Positions 26,372-34,579 of a stretch of DNA of 64,000 bases are shown here, piece by piece; the stretch's first letter is position 1, and each line of letters starts with the position of its first letter. Both the position numbers and the translations under genes were made by a program. Source of the DNA: JAQIBY01 sp034658655 (GTDB taxonomy: Bacteria > Bacteroidota > Bacteroidia > Bacteroidales > ML635J-15); NCBI GenBank assembly GCA_034658655.1, contig JAYEFQ010000023.1, positions 1 to 64,000 of the forward strand, written 5' to 3'. A model generated the notes under the pieces. That model was not told the origin of the DNA. It made no database searches and worked only from the letters and a program-made list of their open reading frames with translations.

Positions 26372-26470
26372 ACTTATCTGTATTAGTCAATTTACTTTTG
26401 TAATCGACTGTTTCAGAAATGAGAATAACGAAATATTTGGCGTTTTCTTACAGAGACTACATATGTTTTT

Positions 26471-26478
26471 TAACTTTG
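26471..26478 (+). promoter_or_regulatory. -7 promoter element of the AIM24 gene
   Basis: TAACTTTG matches the Bacteroidota -7 consensus TAnnTTTG. Transcription would start near 26484, which supports the ATG at 26508 and excludes the longer upstream frame. Confidence 0.5.
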
Positions 26479-26507
26479 TAAGCAAAGAAACCAAAAAACA
26501 TAGTGTT

Positions 26508-27275
26508 ATGAAATCGCATGAAATTGATTACAAAGTAATGGGTCATGATATTCAATTAGTTGAAATTGAATTAGATCCTGATGAAACAGTTATTGCTGAA
26601 GCCGGTGCAATGTTGTACATGGAAGAAGGAATTGTTTTTGAAACCAAAATGGGTGATGGTTCTGATCCCAAACAAGGCATGTTTAATAAACTAATGAAAG
26701 CTGGTGGACGGATGTTAACCGGTGAATCCTTATTTTTAACGCATTTTACGCACAAAGGCACTGAAAAGTCGCATGTTGCGTTTGCTGCTCCATATCCGGG
26801 AACCATCGTTCCTGTTTCGCTGGGAAATTTAGATTCAAATCTTATCACGCAACGGGATGCATTTTTGTGTGCTGCTAAAGGGACAAGAATGTCTGTTACC
26901 CTCAGTAAACGTTTGGGTTCAGGACTTGTCGGTGGTGAAGGATTTATTTTACAAAAGCTTGTTGGTGACGGAATGGCATTTATTCATGCAGGTGGAACCT
27001 TAATTGAAAGAGAACTTCACGGAGAAACATTACGTGTTGATACAGGTTGCGTTGTCGCTTTTGAAGAAAGCATAGATTTTTCTGTTGAACGAGCCGGAGG
27101 ATTGAAATCTATGATTTTCGGTGGTGAAGGAATGTTTCTTGCTACACTGAAAGGAACCGGTAAAGTGTGGTTGCAATCTATGCCAATTAAAAAACTGATT
27201 AAGGAGCTGAGCCCTGCTGGTGGAAATAAAGGCAAAGGGTCAAATTCAATCTTAGGTAGTTTCCTTGAAAGATAA
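26508..27275 (+). CDS. AIM24/TIGR00266-family protein
   Basis: 255 residues of the AIM24 (TIGR00266) family, a triple-stranded beta-helix-like fold of unknown biochemical role found in many bacteria and in mitochondria. Family segments include ELDPDETVIAEAGAMLYME, HTGG-like FIHAGGTLIERELHGE, LRVDTGCVVAFEESIDF, GGLKSMIFGGEGMFLATLKG and GKVWLQSMP. The frame is open from 26292, but that part crosses repeat R4 and a -7 promoter box, so I start at 26508 (MKSHEIDYKVMG). A hairpin terminator follows at 27294. Confidence 0.88.
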   Translation: MKSHEIDYKVMGHDIQLVEIELDPDETVIAEAGAMLYMEEGIVFETKMGDGSDPKQGMFNKLMKAGGRMLTGESLFLTHFTHKGTEKSHVAFAAPYPGTIVPVSLGNLDSNLITQRDAFLCAAKGTRMSVTLSKRLGSGLVGGEGFILQKLVGDGMAFIHAGGTLIERELHGETLRVDTGCVVAFEESIDFSVERAGGLKSMIFGGEGMFLATLKGTGKVWLQSMPIKKLIKELSPAGGNKGKGSNSILGSFLER

Positions 27276-27293
27276 TATTTGATTTTTTTTAAT

Positions 27294-27331
27294 AAAAAAA
27301 CAGCTGTCAGTTAATTCTGTCAGCTGTTTTT
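27294..27331. terminator. Bidirectional rho-independent terminator
   Basis: AAAACAGCTG (about 27297-27306) pairs with CAGCTGTTTT (27321-27330) around a 14-base loop that itself has short complementarity. It has A and T runs on the two sides, so it can serve both the AIM24 gene and the convergent gene whose stop lies at 27320. Confidence 0.8.
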
Positions 27332-27703
27332 AGTTGAGATTACTTGTATTTGTGCTAAACTAAGGTCATAATTATTTGTTAAGTAAGAAAATATTTTATC
27401 CTTGTTGCACTCATTTACGGTTAAAAGAAAAGCACCATTTTTGTAAATAAAATAATGGTAATCATTACCAATCGGTTGACAACTTGGGATATTTTGCAAA
27501 TACTCTGCTTTAACACGATAAACTGTGTATTCCGCATACACATAAATAGGTGTCATTGGGACAAAATTTGTTTTACCGTAGGGGTGTACGTTTAATTCTA
27601 TTTGGCTAGTTTCGTTCGTATTTGATTTTTTAAGTTCACTAGCTTCTCCATTTGAAATGTTAAATGCTGAAATGATTGCAACAAGTACGATTAGTTTTTT
27701 CAT
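27320..27703 (-). CDS. Small secreted protein of unknown function
   Basis: 127 residues with a signal peptide (MKKLIVLVAIISAF, cut near NGEA). The mature part has two cysteines (IPSCQPIGNDYHYFIY and VNECNKDKIF) that could pair, and Tyr-rich strands. I recognise no family. It stands alone, ends inside the shared terminator, and has 490 bases of non-coding DNA upstream. Confidence 0.6.
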   Translation of the reverse strand: MKKLIVLVAIISAFNISNGEASELKKSNTNETSQIELNVHPYGKTNFVPMTPIYVYAEYTVYRVKAEYLQNIPSCQPIGNDYHYFIYKNGAFLLTVNECNKDKIFSYLTNNYDLSLAQIQVISTKNS

Positions 27704-27863
27704 GACATCTAATTTTTAGTTTCTTTAATAATTAATTCTTTTACAAATATACGGTCATTAACAGGTGTAAATTGTTAAGGTTCATTCAAACTAATCTAAA
27801 TGTTTGTTAAAAAATTCACAAAGTGTTAAAACTAGTTTAATTTACATGAAAACAGACTGTTAA

Positions 27864-27989
27864 TTAACTGATAATTCTTGCTTTTTTTAATTTTTGATAC
27901 AAGTTTGATCCAATTGCAAGCGCTCCACTAATAATGGTAAGATTTTTTAAAATGTATTGTCCTTCAAGTGTTAGTGCATCATTATATTT
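27864..27989 (-). pseudogene. Remnant of a DUF417/YkgB-like membrane protein
   Basis: A frame of 41 codons without a start codon, closed upstream by a stop at 27990-27992, ends in TAA at 27864. Its translation (EGQYILKNLTIISGALAIGS within it) resembles the final helix of DUF417/DoxX-type membrane proteins such as RclC/YkgB. Nothing clear of the N-terminal part remains upstream, so it is a decayed 3' fragment. The family match is made by eye. Confidence 0.35.
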
Positions 27990-27992
27990 TTA

Positions 27993-28195
27993 CCGGACAA
28001 CAGTGTTTGGAAATAGTATAAGATAAGAGGATTCGTCGTTCTAAGCATCTGTAGAAATAATGTGAGTAAATATTTTTAACGACAAAAAATGGAAATAGAA
28101 ATGATTTATATCGAGTGTTTTGATTAATAAATGGTATAACTTGGCATAACAAAGAACTTTTTATTAATTTGGCTGTTGAAATTTATACTTAAAAA
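27993..28195. other. Intergenic region with repeat R3
   Basis: No gene is seen. Bases 28113-28140 read on the minus strand contain ATACCATTTATTAATCAAAA, the core of the dispersed repeat seen at 1545 and 23054. The rest is A+T-rich, and it includes the promoter region of the M28 peptidase gene. Confidence 0.45.
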
Positions 28196-29893
28196 ATGCG
28201 TATGAAACGATTTACTATTTCCGTAATAATATTGCTATTTTTTGCTTTGCCACTCTTTTCACAAAACATTAAACTTGCTGAGGATGCATTGAAATATTTA
28301 GCATCTGAAACGCTAGAAGGTAGGTTTCCTGGGACAAAAGGTGACAGTCTCGCACATGTATATCTCACCAAGCAGTTTCAAAAATCAGGATTATCTTTAT
28401 TCGATGAAGATTATATTCAGGAATTTGAAATTACCACATCTATCCGTCAAGCGGATGAGAATCGACTGGAAATTAAGGGTAAAACAATTTCTGAAGCCAA
28501 ATATTCCTTATTTAATTTTTCTGCTGATGTAAGTTTGAAATCAGGGATGATTGCACTTTCAAAACTATCCGAAGAAGCAACGGAATCCCTTAACGGACAA
28601 TGGCTACTCGTATTTCCTGAGTTTGATAAAGGAGAAATTCCCGCTTATCGTGAATTGGTAAAAACAGCAAATCGTGCTCAACGACTGGGTGCCGGTGGGA
28701 TAATTTTTGTTGCAAATGATGACTGGGGTCTTGATTCGGAATTTTATCCGTTTTACTTTACCCGAAGTATGATTCGTCTTGATATTCCTGCTATACAGCT
28801 TGTTCAAAATACTTGTTTTGAGGAATTGATATCGGATCAATATCCAAGCATGGAAAAATTTCGAGCAGAATTAAATAACGAAAAGCAAATTAGGTTTGAA
28901 AACCTTGAAATTTCAGCCCGTACTAAGATTGATGTTCACAAAAGTACGACAGGAAATGCCATTGCGTATCGTACTGTTGATAATTCTGATGAGTGGATAG
29001 TAATTGGGGCACATTATGATCATTTGGGTTGGGGCGGATACGGTTCCGGTTCAAGAAGTCCGGAACGACATGAAATACATTATGGTGCGGATGATAATGC
29101 TTCGGGAACCTCCTTGGTTTTAATGTTAGCCGATTATTATGCCACCAAAAATCTGGATGTAAATCTTGCGTTTATTTTATTTGCGGCAGAGGAGCAGGGA
29201 TTGATTGGGTCAAAATATTTTGTTGAAAACAGTCCGATTGCTATGGAAAAAATCCGTGCGATGCTAAATTTCGATATGGTTGGACGAGTGCAGAAAAATC
29301 GCATCAGCATTAGTGGAACCTCTACTGCTGCAGAGTTTGAGGGAATCTTAAATCATTTTCAAAATAAACCATTGGAAATTGCCATGTCAGGTGGCGGATT
29401 TGCTGGCTCCGATCAGGCATCTTTTGTTTCTGAAGATATTCCGGTGTTATTTTTCAATTCTGGGTTACATGCGGATTATCATACTCCCGAAGATAATATT
29501 GAACACATTAATTTTGAAGGAATTCAACAGGTCGGAGCTTTGTCAATTGCGCTAATTGACAGTTTGTCTCATCGTGATTTAAAGCTTACATTTCAAAAGC
29601 AAAAACAGGAAGAAAAAGCTCGTCACGGGGGAGAAATGAAAGTAACATTAGGAATTATGCCCGATGTTACCGGCAGGGTTGAAAACGGATTGGCTATTGA
29701 TGGTGTGCGACCTGGTGGTCCGGCTGAAATTGCCGGAATTATAAAAGGAGATGTGATTCATAAAATTGACGAATTTGAAATTGAAAATATTTACGATTAC
29801 ATGGAATCTTTGTCAAAATTTAAAAAGGGACAAAAAGTTGAATTGCAAATTGTCAGAGATGATAAACCCATGATATTGGAAGTGAAATTTTAA
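28196..29893 (+). CDS. M28-family metallopeptidase with PDZ domain
   Basis: Secreted zinc aminopeptidase-like protein of 565 residues. Signal peptide at about 1-23 (ending LFSQ). An inserted PA-like domain covers about 110-215. The M28 catalytic domain carries the zinc ligands and catalytic residues in IGAHYDHLGWG, YGADDNASGTSLV, FAAEEQGLIGSKYF, NFDMVGRV and DYHTPEDNIEHI. A PDZ domain at about 480-565 (GVRPGGPAEIAGIIKGDVI) probably binds substrate ends. Family members trim peptides in the periplasm or outside the cell. Its start ATG at 28196 has a second ATG 6 bases later. The next gene follows after 12 bases. Confidence 0.9.
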   Translation: MRMKRFTISVIILLFFALPLFSQNIKLAEDALKYLASETLEGRFPGTKGDSLAHVYLTKQFQKSGLSLFDEDYIQEFEITTSIRQADENRLEIKGKTISEAKYSLFNFSADVSLKSGMIALSKLSEEATESLNGQWLLVFPEFDKGEIPAYRELVKTANRAQRLGAGGIIFVANDDWGLDSEFYPFYFTRSMIRLDIPAIQLVQNTCFEELISDQYPSMEKFRAELNNEKQIRFENLEISARTKIDVHKSTTGNAIAYRTVDNSDEWIVIGAHYDHLGWGGYGSGSRSPERHEIHYGADDNASGTSLVLMLADYYATKNLDVNLAFILFAAEEQGLIGSKYFVENSPIAMEKIRAMLNFDMVGRVQKNRISISGTSTAAEFEGILNHFQNKPLEIAMSGGGFAGSDQASFVSEDIPVLFFNSGLHADYHTPEDNIEHINFEGIQQVGALSIALIDSLSHRDLKLTFQKQKQEEKARHGGEMKVTLGIMPDVTGRVENGLAIDGVRPGGPAEIAGIIKGDVIHKIDEFEIENIYDYMESLSKFKKGQKVELQIVRDDKPMILEVKF

Positions 29894-29905
29894 AAAAATC
29901 AGAAC

Positions 29906-30718
29906 ATGAAAAAGGTGCTTATTTGGATTTTTGCTGTTGTAATTACGCTTGCAGCATCTTATTATCAGCGAAAAACCGGACCGACTTATCCGCTTAACTT
30001 TAAAACAGAAATTCATAGTGAAACTTATGCCTTTGAATTAACTCGCTCTGCTTCGCATGGTGATGGATGTATGGTTGAGCTCCCCACATCTGATAGAATT
30101 AGTCATGCCAAGGTGCTATTCAAGAAATATCCCGGTAATTTTGAATTTGATACCATAATTATGGTTGAAAAAGATGATCAATGGATTGCTTCTTTGCCAA
30201 TTCAACCAGCGGCAGGAAAATTGCAATATTATGTATTGATTTATGATGAAAGTGATGTGTTGTTTTCCACTGAAGAGATACCAGCAATTGTGCGTTTTAA
30301 AGGTGATGTGCCTGTATGGGCGTTAATTCCGCATGTGCTTGCAATGTTTTTTGCAATGTTACTTAGTGCGGTTGCTTTATTGATGGCAATTTTTAATGTC
30401 GGAAACATAAAACGAATAGCGATTTGGACATTTTCAGCGCTCGCAATTGGTGGATTTATTTTTGGTCCTATTGTGCAATATTTTGCATTTGGACAAGCTT
30501 GGACAGGTTTTCCTGTTGGCTATGATTTAACGGATAATAAAACCTTAATTGCCGGTGTGTTTTGGCTCGCTGCCATGTTGCTTAATCTAAAACAAACAAG
30601 ACGCTGGATTATCATTCTATCTGGAATTGTTTTGTTGGGAATATTCACTATTCCTCATTCTGTACGTGGCTCAGAATATAATTATGAGGCGGAGACTATC
30701 GAAACGGGAAATAAGTAG
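29906..30718 (+). CDS. Membrane protein of unknown function
   Basis: 270 residues: an N-terminal helix or signal anchor (about 4-20), then a beta-rich extracytoplasmic domain (about 25-135, including HGDGCMVELPTSDRISHAKV and PAAGKLQYYVLIYDES). Four predicted helices follow between about 142 and 255 (ALIPHVLAMFFAMLLSAVAL, IWTFSALAIGGFIFGPIV, LIAGVFWLAAMLLNL, WIIILSGIVLLGIFT). I know no named family. It is probably co-transcribed with the M28 peptidase gene and may work with it. Confidence 0.7.
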   Translation: MKKVLIWIFAVVITLAASYYQRKTGPTYPLNFKTEIHSETYAFELTRSASHGDGCMVELPTSDRISHAKVLFKKYPGNFEFDTIIMVEKDDQWIASLPIQPAAGKLQYYVLIYDESDVLFSTEEIPAIVRFKGDVPVWALIPHVLAMFFAMLLSAVALLMAIFNVGNIKRIAIWTFSALAIGGFIFGPIVQYFAFGQAWTGFPVGYDLTDNKTLIAGVFWLAAMLLNLKQTRRWIIILSGIVLLGIFTIPHSVRGSEYNYEAETIETGNK

Positions 30719-30759
30719 TGCCTATTCGTTGATTAAGCCGAAAATCACAACATAAAAAG

Positions 30760-31935
30760 TTATTTTCGATAGCTGCTAATATAAACAATAGCGCTTAGCA
30801 TTCCGAAACTAAAGAATAGAATGGCTGCCAGTAAAAGTGCATTTTGCAAACTGTATAAATCGCTGTACCATCCTAAAAATGGACCGATAATTGAAAATAA
30901 AATTCGAATTATGAAATTTCTGACAGATAATACTGTCGCACGATGTTCAGAATCAGTCAATCGGTTAATGTAGTCTTTAAGTACCGGTGTTGCAACTCCT
31001 CGCATCATATAAAACAGCATAACAAAAGGAATTACCCACAAATTGCTGATTAGTCCCATGGCTCCATATCCGATCAAGATAATCAGCATAAAACCGATAA
31101 TGCTATTTCTGTCGCCGATACGTGCTTCAATTTTATAAGCAATCAGGCTCATAAGTCCTACGCTCAAATTTAACACCGCCCAAGCAATCCCTATTTCTGA
31201 TTTTGAGAATTCTAAAATATGAGCCATATACGGTTGAATAAACCAAGCCATGCTCAAGGTTGCACATCCTGTAATTGCAGAGAATAAAATGTTGTATCTC
31301 AATACTTTGTTGTCAATCAGTGAGTTTTTTACGACATGTAATATTCGCTTTAAGCTACCTTGTCCTAAATTTTTTATATGAGGAGGCTCAATGAGTGTGA
31401 TTGCTGCCGGAACAGCAATTAATGCAACAAATATTTGTGCTTGAAACGGTAGCCGTAAACTTACTTCTGCAAGTAATCCTCCGGCAATGGCAGCAAGGGT
31501 TTCTGCAAAATTTCCGATTGAAATTACACGGCCTTCATATTTTAAATAGTCTGCCTGTCGATTGTTTGATTTTAAACTGTCGTAAAGCATTGCTGAGTCA
31601 GAGCCAGAAATAAAACTTTGTCCGATTCCTAAAGTCAGCTCTGCAGCCAAGAATCCCCAAAATCCGAAAGAAAAACTGTATATCGAAAAGCCGATAACTC
31701 CTAAAATACTTCCAATAATTAGGGTGGTTTTTCTGCCCCAAACATCGGCTGCGTATCCCGAGGGAATTTCAAGGGCAACAATTGCAATGGAATAAACTGC
31801 TTGTAGGGTCAAAACTTCGGTCATTCCCAGACCGTTTTCCTGATAAAACAAGACAATAATTGGCATGGTCATCATAAACCATTTCGCAATTTTTATCAGG
31901 TATAATCTGGGGATATTTGAAGCCAAAGATGTCAT
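30760..31935 (-). CDS. Major facilitator superfamily transporter
   Basis: Inner-membrane carrier with about twelve predicted helices. The loop 2-3 signature is visible as GYAADVWGRKTTLIIGSILG, and a central basic loop (about 210-225) separates the two six-helix halves. I start at 31935 (MTSLASNIPRLYLI); the frame extends to an ATG at 31998 that would add a charged 21-residue tail unusual for MFS proteins. Related sequences are annotated as drug or unknown-substrate exporters. The gene is convergent with the gene ending at 30718, and its substrate cannot be read from the sequence. Confidence 0.85.
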   Translation of the reverse strand: MTSLASNIPRLYLIKIAKWFMMTMPIIVLFYQENGLGMTEVLTLQAVYSIAIVALEIPSGYAADVWGRKTTLIIGSILGVIGFSIYSFSFGFWGFLAAELTLGIGQSFISGSDSAMLYDSLKSNNRQADYLKYEGRVISIGNFAETLAAIAGGLLAEVSLRLPFQAQIFVALIAVPAAITLIEPPHIKNLGQGSLKRILHVVKNSLIDNKVLRYNILFSAITGCATLSMAWFIQPYMAHILEFSKSEIGIAWAVLNLSVGLMSLIAYKIEARIGDRNSIIGFMLIILIGYGAMGLISNLWVIPFVMLFYMMRGVATPVLKDYINRLTDSEHRATVLSVRNFIIRILFSIIGPFLGWYSDLYSLQNALLLAAILFFSFGMLSAIVYISSYRK

Positions 31936-31998
31936 GAACAATTTTTCTTCGCGCAAAGATAATATTGCAGTTTTGTTTTCAAGATGTTTTGTGTACAT

Positions 31999-32439
31999 AA
32001 ATCAAAAAAAATAGGAAAAGCCGATGACGCTTAAGGGGAGAAATTTCTCCTCAATCACTTGCTAAACGATGGAATACGCGCAGGAAAGCGTAGATGCGTA
32101 GTGGCGTCTCGAAAGCTTTCGGAAGCGTTGTTGCGAAAATGTCTTCTCAAGGTCTCGCTAAGTGAAGGAATACGCGCAGGAAAGCCGAGGCTTTGAGTTA
32201 AGGAATTTTCAATTTCAGCAAGTAGTCATCAGTTTAGCACAGTGCAACCGTTTGGAATTTTGAGATTTGTAAAATTGGAGCTTATTTGTTATTTGTAATT
32301 TGTTTTTTGGCGCTTTCTTTTATCATTAAGAAAATTAAGGTTTTCATTGAGTTTGTTCTTTCAGCAGCTAGCAAGCAGTTTAGAACATTTCCATAACCCC
32401 TAGTTCCTGATCTCCTGCGGAAATTTCAAAAAAATCATG
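31999..32439. other. Intergenic region with a 19-bp direct repeat
   Basis: No reading frame of note. GGAATACGCGCAGGAAAGC occurs at 32071-32089 and 32167-32185. The palindrome GGAGAAATTTCTCC lies at 32037-32050 and CGAAAGCTTTCG at about 32111-32122. The G+C content of 32020-32240 is above that of the flanks. It could hold a structured RNA or an old repeat unit; I recognise no known RNA. Confidence 0.4.
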
Positions 32440-32447
32440 TACATTTG
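32440..32447 (+). promoter_or_regulatory. -7 promoter element of holA
   Basis: TACATTTG fits the TAnnTTTG consensus and ends only 5 bases before the holA ATG at 32453. If used, transcription starts at or next to the start codon, giving a leaderless mRNA. Confidence 0.4.
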
Positions 32448-32452
32448 TCCTT

Positions 32453-33457
32453 ATGACATTTGCACAAATATTAAAGGATATAGAAAAGCGGATATACAAA
32501 CCCATTTATTTTCTCTATGGGGATGAATCTTTTTTTATTGATGAAATCACCGATAAAATTGCAAGTTCGGTGTTGAGTGAAAGCGAGCGTTCATTTAATC
32601 AAAGCGTGCTTTACGGGAAAGATACTAATATGTATCAAATCACAGAAATGGCTTTGCGTTTTCCGATGATGGCAAATCATCAAGTTCTGATTGTTAAAGA
32701 AGCGCAGGAATTAAAAGACATCAAACTACTTGAATCTTATGCCGAGCAGCCGTTAAACAGTACGATTCTTGTTTTCAATTTCAAATACAAAAAAATTGAT
32801 AAGCGCCTGAAGGTTTTTAAAACTCTTGCAAAAAATGCAGTTTTATTTGAAGCTAAGCCTGTATATGAAAACAAAATCCATGACTGGATAGAAACTTGGT
32901 TAATGAATCAGGGCTTGCAAATTGAACCTAAAGCATCTATGTTAATTTCTGAAAATGTGGGGGCACAATTATCGAAAATTGTGAATGAATTGCGTAAGTT
33001 GCAAATATCGTTGCCTGCTGGTCAAAATACAATTACAGAACAAATGGTAATTGATAATATCGGAATTAGCAGGGAGTATAATGTCTTTGAATTGCAGCGG
33101 GCGCTGGGTGTAAAAGATAAACCTAAAGCCTATCGCATTATTATGCATTTCGGGAAAAATCCACGGAATTATCCGGCAGTGTTAACAATGGGTATTCTTT
33201 TTTCTTATTTTAAGAAGTTGATGATTTATCATAGTTTAAAAGATCGATCAAAAAATAATGTTGCTTCATCCATTGGGGTTTCACCTTTTTTTGTTGATGA
33301 ATACACAAGAGCGGCACGAAATTACAATCTCAAACGTTTAGTACAAATTGTCTCCATTATGCGAGAATACGATATGAAAATAAAAGGCGTTGGCTCTGGT
33401 GAAACAGAAGAAGGGGAATTAATGCGAGAAATGATTTATAAAATAATGAATGTATGA
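32453..33457 (+). CDS. holA: DNA polymerase III subunit delta
   Basis: Clamp-loader subunit that opens the beta sliding clamp. At 334 residues it has the family length. The N-terminal AAA+-like domain begins with YKPIYFLYGDESFFIDEITDKI, followed by the typical RFPMMANHQVLIVKEAQELK strand-helix and TILVFNFKYKKIDKR. The C-terminal collar domain is helical (NPRNYPAVLTMGILFSYFKKL). It overlaps the rhomboid gene by 4 bases (ATGA) and so heads a tight plus-strand group running to 35422. Confidence 0.92.
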   Translation: MTFAQILKDIEKRIYKPIYFLYGDESFFIDEITDKIASSVLSESERSFNQSVLYGKDTNMYQITEMALRFPMMANHQVLIVKEAQELKDIKLLESYAEQPLNSTILVFNFKYKKIDKRLKVFKTLAKNAVLFEAKPVYENKIHDWIETWLMNQGLQIEPKASMLISENVGAQLSKIVNELRKLQISLPAGQNTITEQMVIDNIGISREYNVFELQRALGVKDKPKAYRIIMHFGKNPRNYPAVLTMGILFSYFKKLMIYHSLKDRSKNNVASSIGVSPFFVDEYTRAARNYNLKRLVQIVSIMREYDMKIKGVGSGETEEGELMREMIYKIMNV

Positions 33458-34086
33458 GCGGAAATGAATGGATATTATACTTGATTATTGGCGTTACAGG
33501 ATTGATTACATGGCAAACCTGGAGAGATAAATCCGGCTTTTATAAATTGCAGTTTAATGCGTATCAAGTAATCCGTCGAAACGAATGGTATCGCTTAATT
33601 ACGCATGCATTTTTGCATGTGAATTGGATGCACTTGATTATTAATATGTTGGTTTTGTTTTCTTTCGGACGTGGCGTGTTGTATATTTTCGAGATTCACC
33701 CTTCCTTTAATAATCCCTTACTGCATTTTTTGATTTTGTACTTTGCCTCTATTGTGTTTAGCAGTTTATTCAGCCTTGCTAAGCACAAAGACAATCCGCA
33801 TTATAATGCTGTTGGCGCATCAGGGGCAGTGTCTGCGGTTGTTTTTACCAGCATATTCTTCATGCCATGGAATATGATTTATTTCTTTGGAATTATTCCG
33901 ATTCCGGGAATACTATTCGGTGTTGCTTACCTGATATATTCCTATGTTAGAGGAAAACGAGGACAAGATAATATTGGACACGATGCGCATTTTTGGGGCG
34001 CAATTTTCGGATTTGTATATCCCATGATGATTGATCCATCCTTAATATCAGTCTTTATTCACAATATTACTTCATTTAATTTTTAA
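33454..34086 (+). CDS. Rhomboid-family intramembrane serine protease
   Basis: Six-helix membrane protease of 210 residues that cuts helices within the bilayer. The catalytic dyad is visible: Ser123 in GASGAV and His179 in HDAHFWGA. The oxyanion/loop motif HLIINM (His60, Asn64) is present too. The first helix (about 5-20) starts at once, so there is no cytosolic domain. The start overlaps the holA stop by 4 bases, and the next gene follows after 4 bases. The natural substrates are unknown. Confidence 0.92.
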   Translation: MSGNEWILYLIIGVTGLITWQTWRDKSGFYKLQFNAYQVIRRNEWYRLITHAFLHVNWMHLIINMLVLFSFGRGVLYIFEIHPSFNNPLLHFLILYFASIVFSSLFSLAKHKDNPHYNAVGASGAVSAVVFTSIFFMPWNMIYFFGIIPIPGILFGVAYLIYSYVRGKRGQDNIGHDAHFWGAIFGFVYPMMIDPSLISVFIHNITSFNF

Positions 34087-34090
34087 TGAG

Positions 34091-34576
34091 ATGAAACAAA
34101 AAGCAATATTTATTGATAGGGATGGTGTAATTAATAGAGAAATTGGTCGCTATGTGACAAATATTGACGATTTTGTACTGAATCCCGGGATACTTCAAGG
34201 GTTGAAGAAATTAAAAGCTGCCGGTTGGTTGTTGATCATGATAACCAATCAGGGAGGAATTGCAAAAGGACTATACACTAAAGATAAAGTGGATTGTTTG
34301 CATGGCTTGATAACGGAACAACTATCCAGACTTAAAATTAATTTCGATGCCATTTATATTTGTCCGCATCATAATGAGATAGAAAAATGCCTTTGCAGAA
34401 AACCTAATAGCTTGTTACTTGAAAAAGCAATTGCCCGATTTAATATTGATACAAATCAATCTGTAATGATTGGAGATTCTGATCGTGATATGCTGGCTGC
34501 AGAACGGGTAGGAGTGCGTGGCATAAAAGTGAATCCTAATGAAAATTTTTTAAAAACTATTGCCGAATTTCTGTAA
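34091..34576 (+). CDS. gmhB: HAD phosphatase, GmhB (heptose bisphosphate phosphatase) type
   Basis: 161-residue HAD-superfamily enzyme of the histidinol-phosphatase/GmhB group. The nucleophile motif is FIDRDGVINRE, motif II is MITNQGG, and the zinc loop CPHHNEIEKCLCRKP (about 97-111) supplies Cys/His ligands. Motif IV is MIGDSDRDMLAAE. GmhB removes the 7-phosphate of glycero-manno-heptose-1,7-bisphosphate in LPS heptose synthesis. No other heptose gene is near, so the precise substrate is inferred from the family. Confidence 0.87.
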   Translation: MKQKAIFIDRDGVINREIGRYVTNIDDFVLNPGILQGLKKLKAAGWLLIMITNQGGIAKGLYTKDKVDCLHGLITEQLSRLKINFDAIYICPHHNEIEKCLCRKPNSLLLEKAIARFNIDTNQSVMIGDSDRDMLAAERVGVRGIKVNPNENFLKTIAEFL

Positions 34577-34579
34577 ATT

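Noticed and set aside
26292..26507. N-terminal extension of the AIM24 protein
   Set aside because: The extension is encoded by repeat R4 and crosses a -7 promoter box; homology starts at 26508.
31999..32439. RNase P RNA, SRP RNA or tmRNA
   Set aside because: The conserved cores of these RNAs are not present; only repeats and palindromes are seen.
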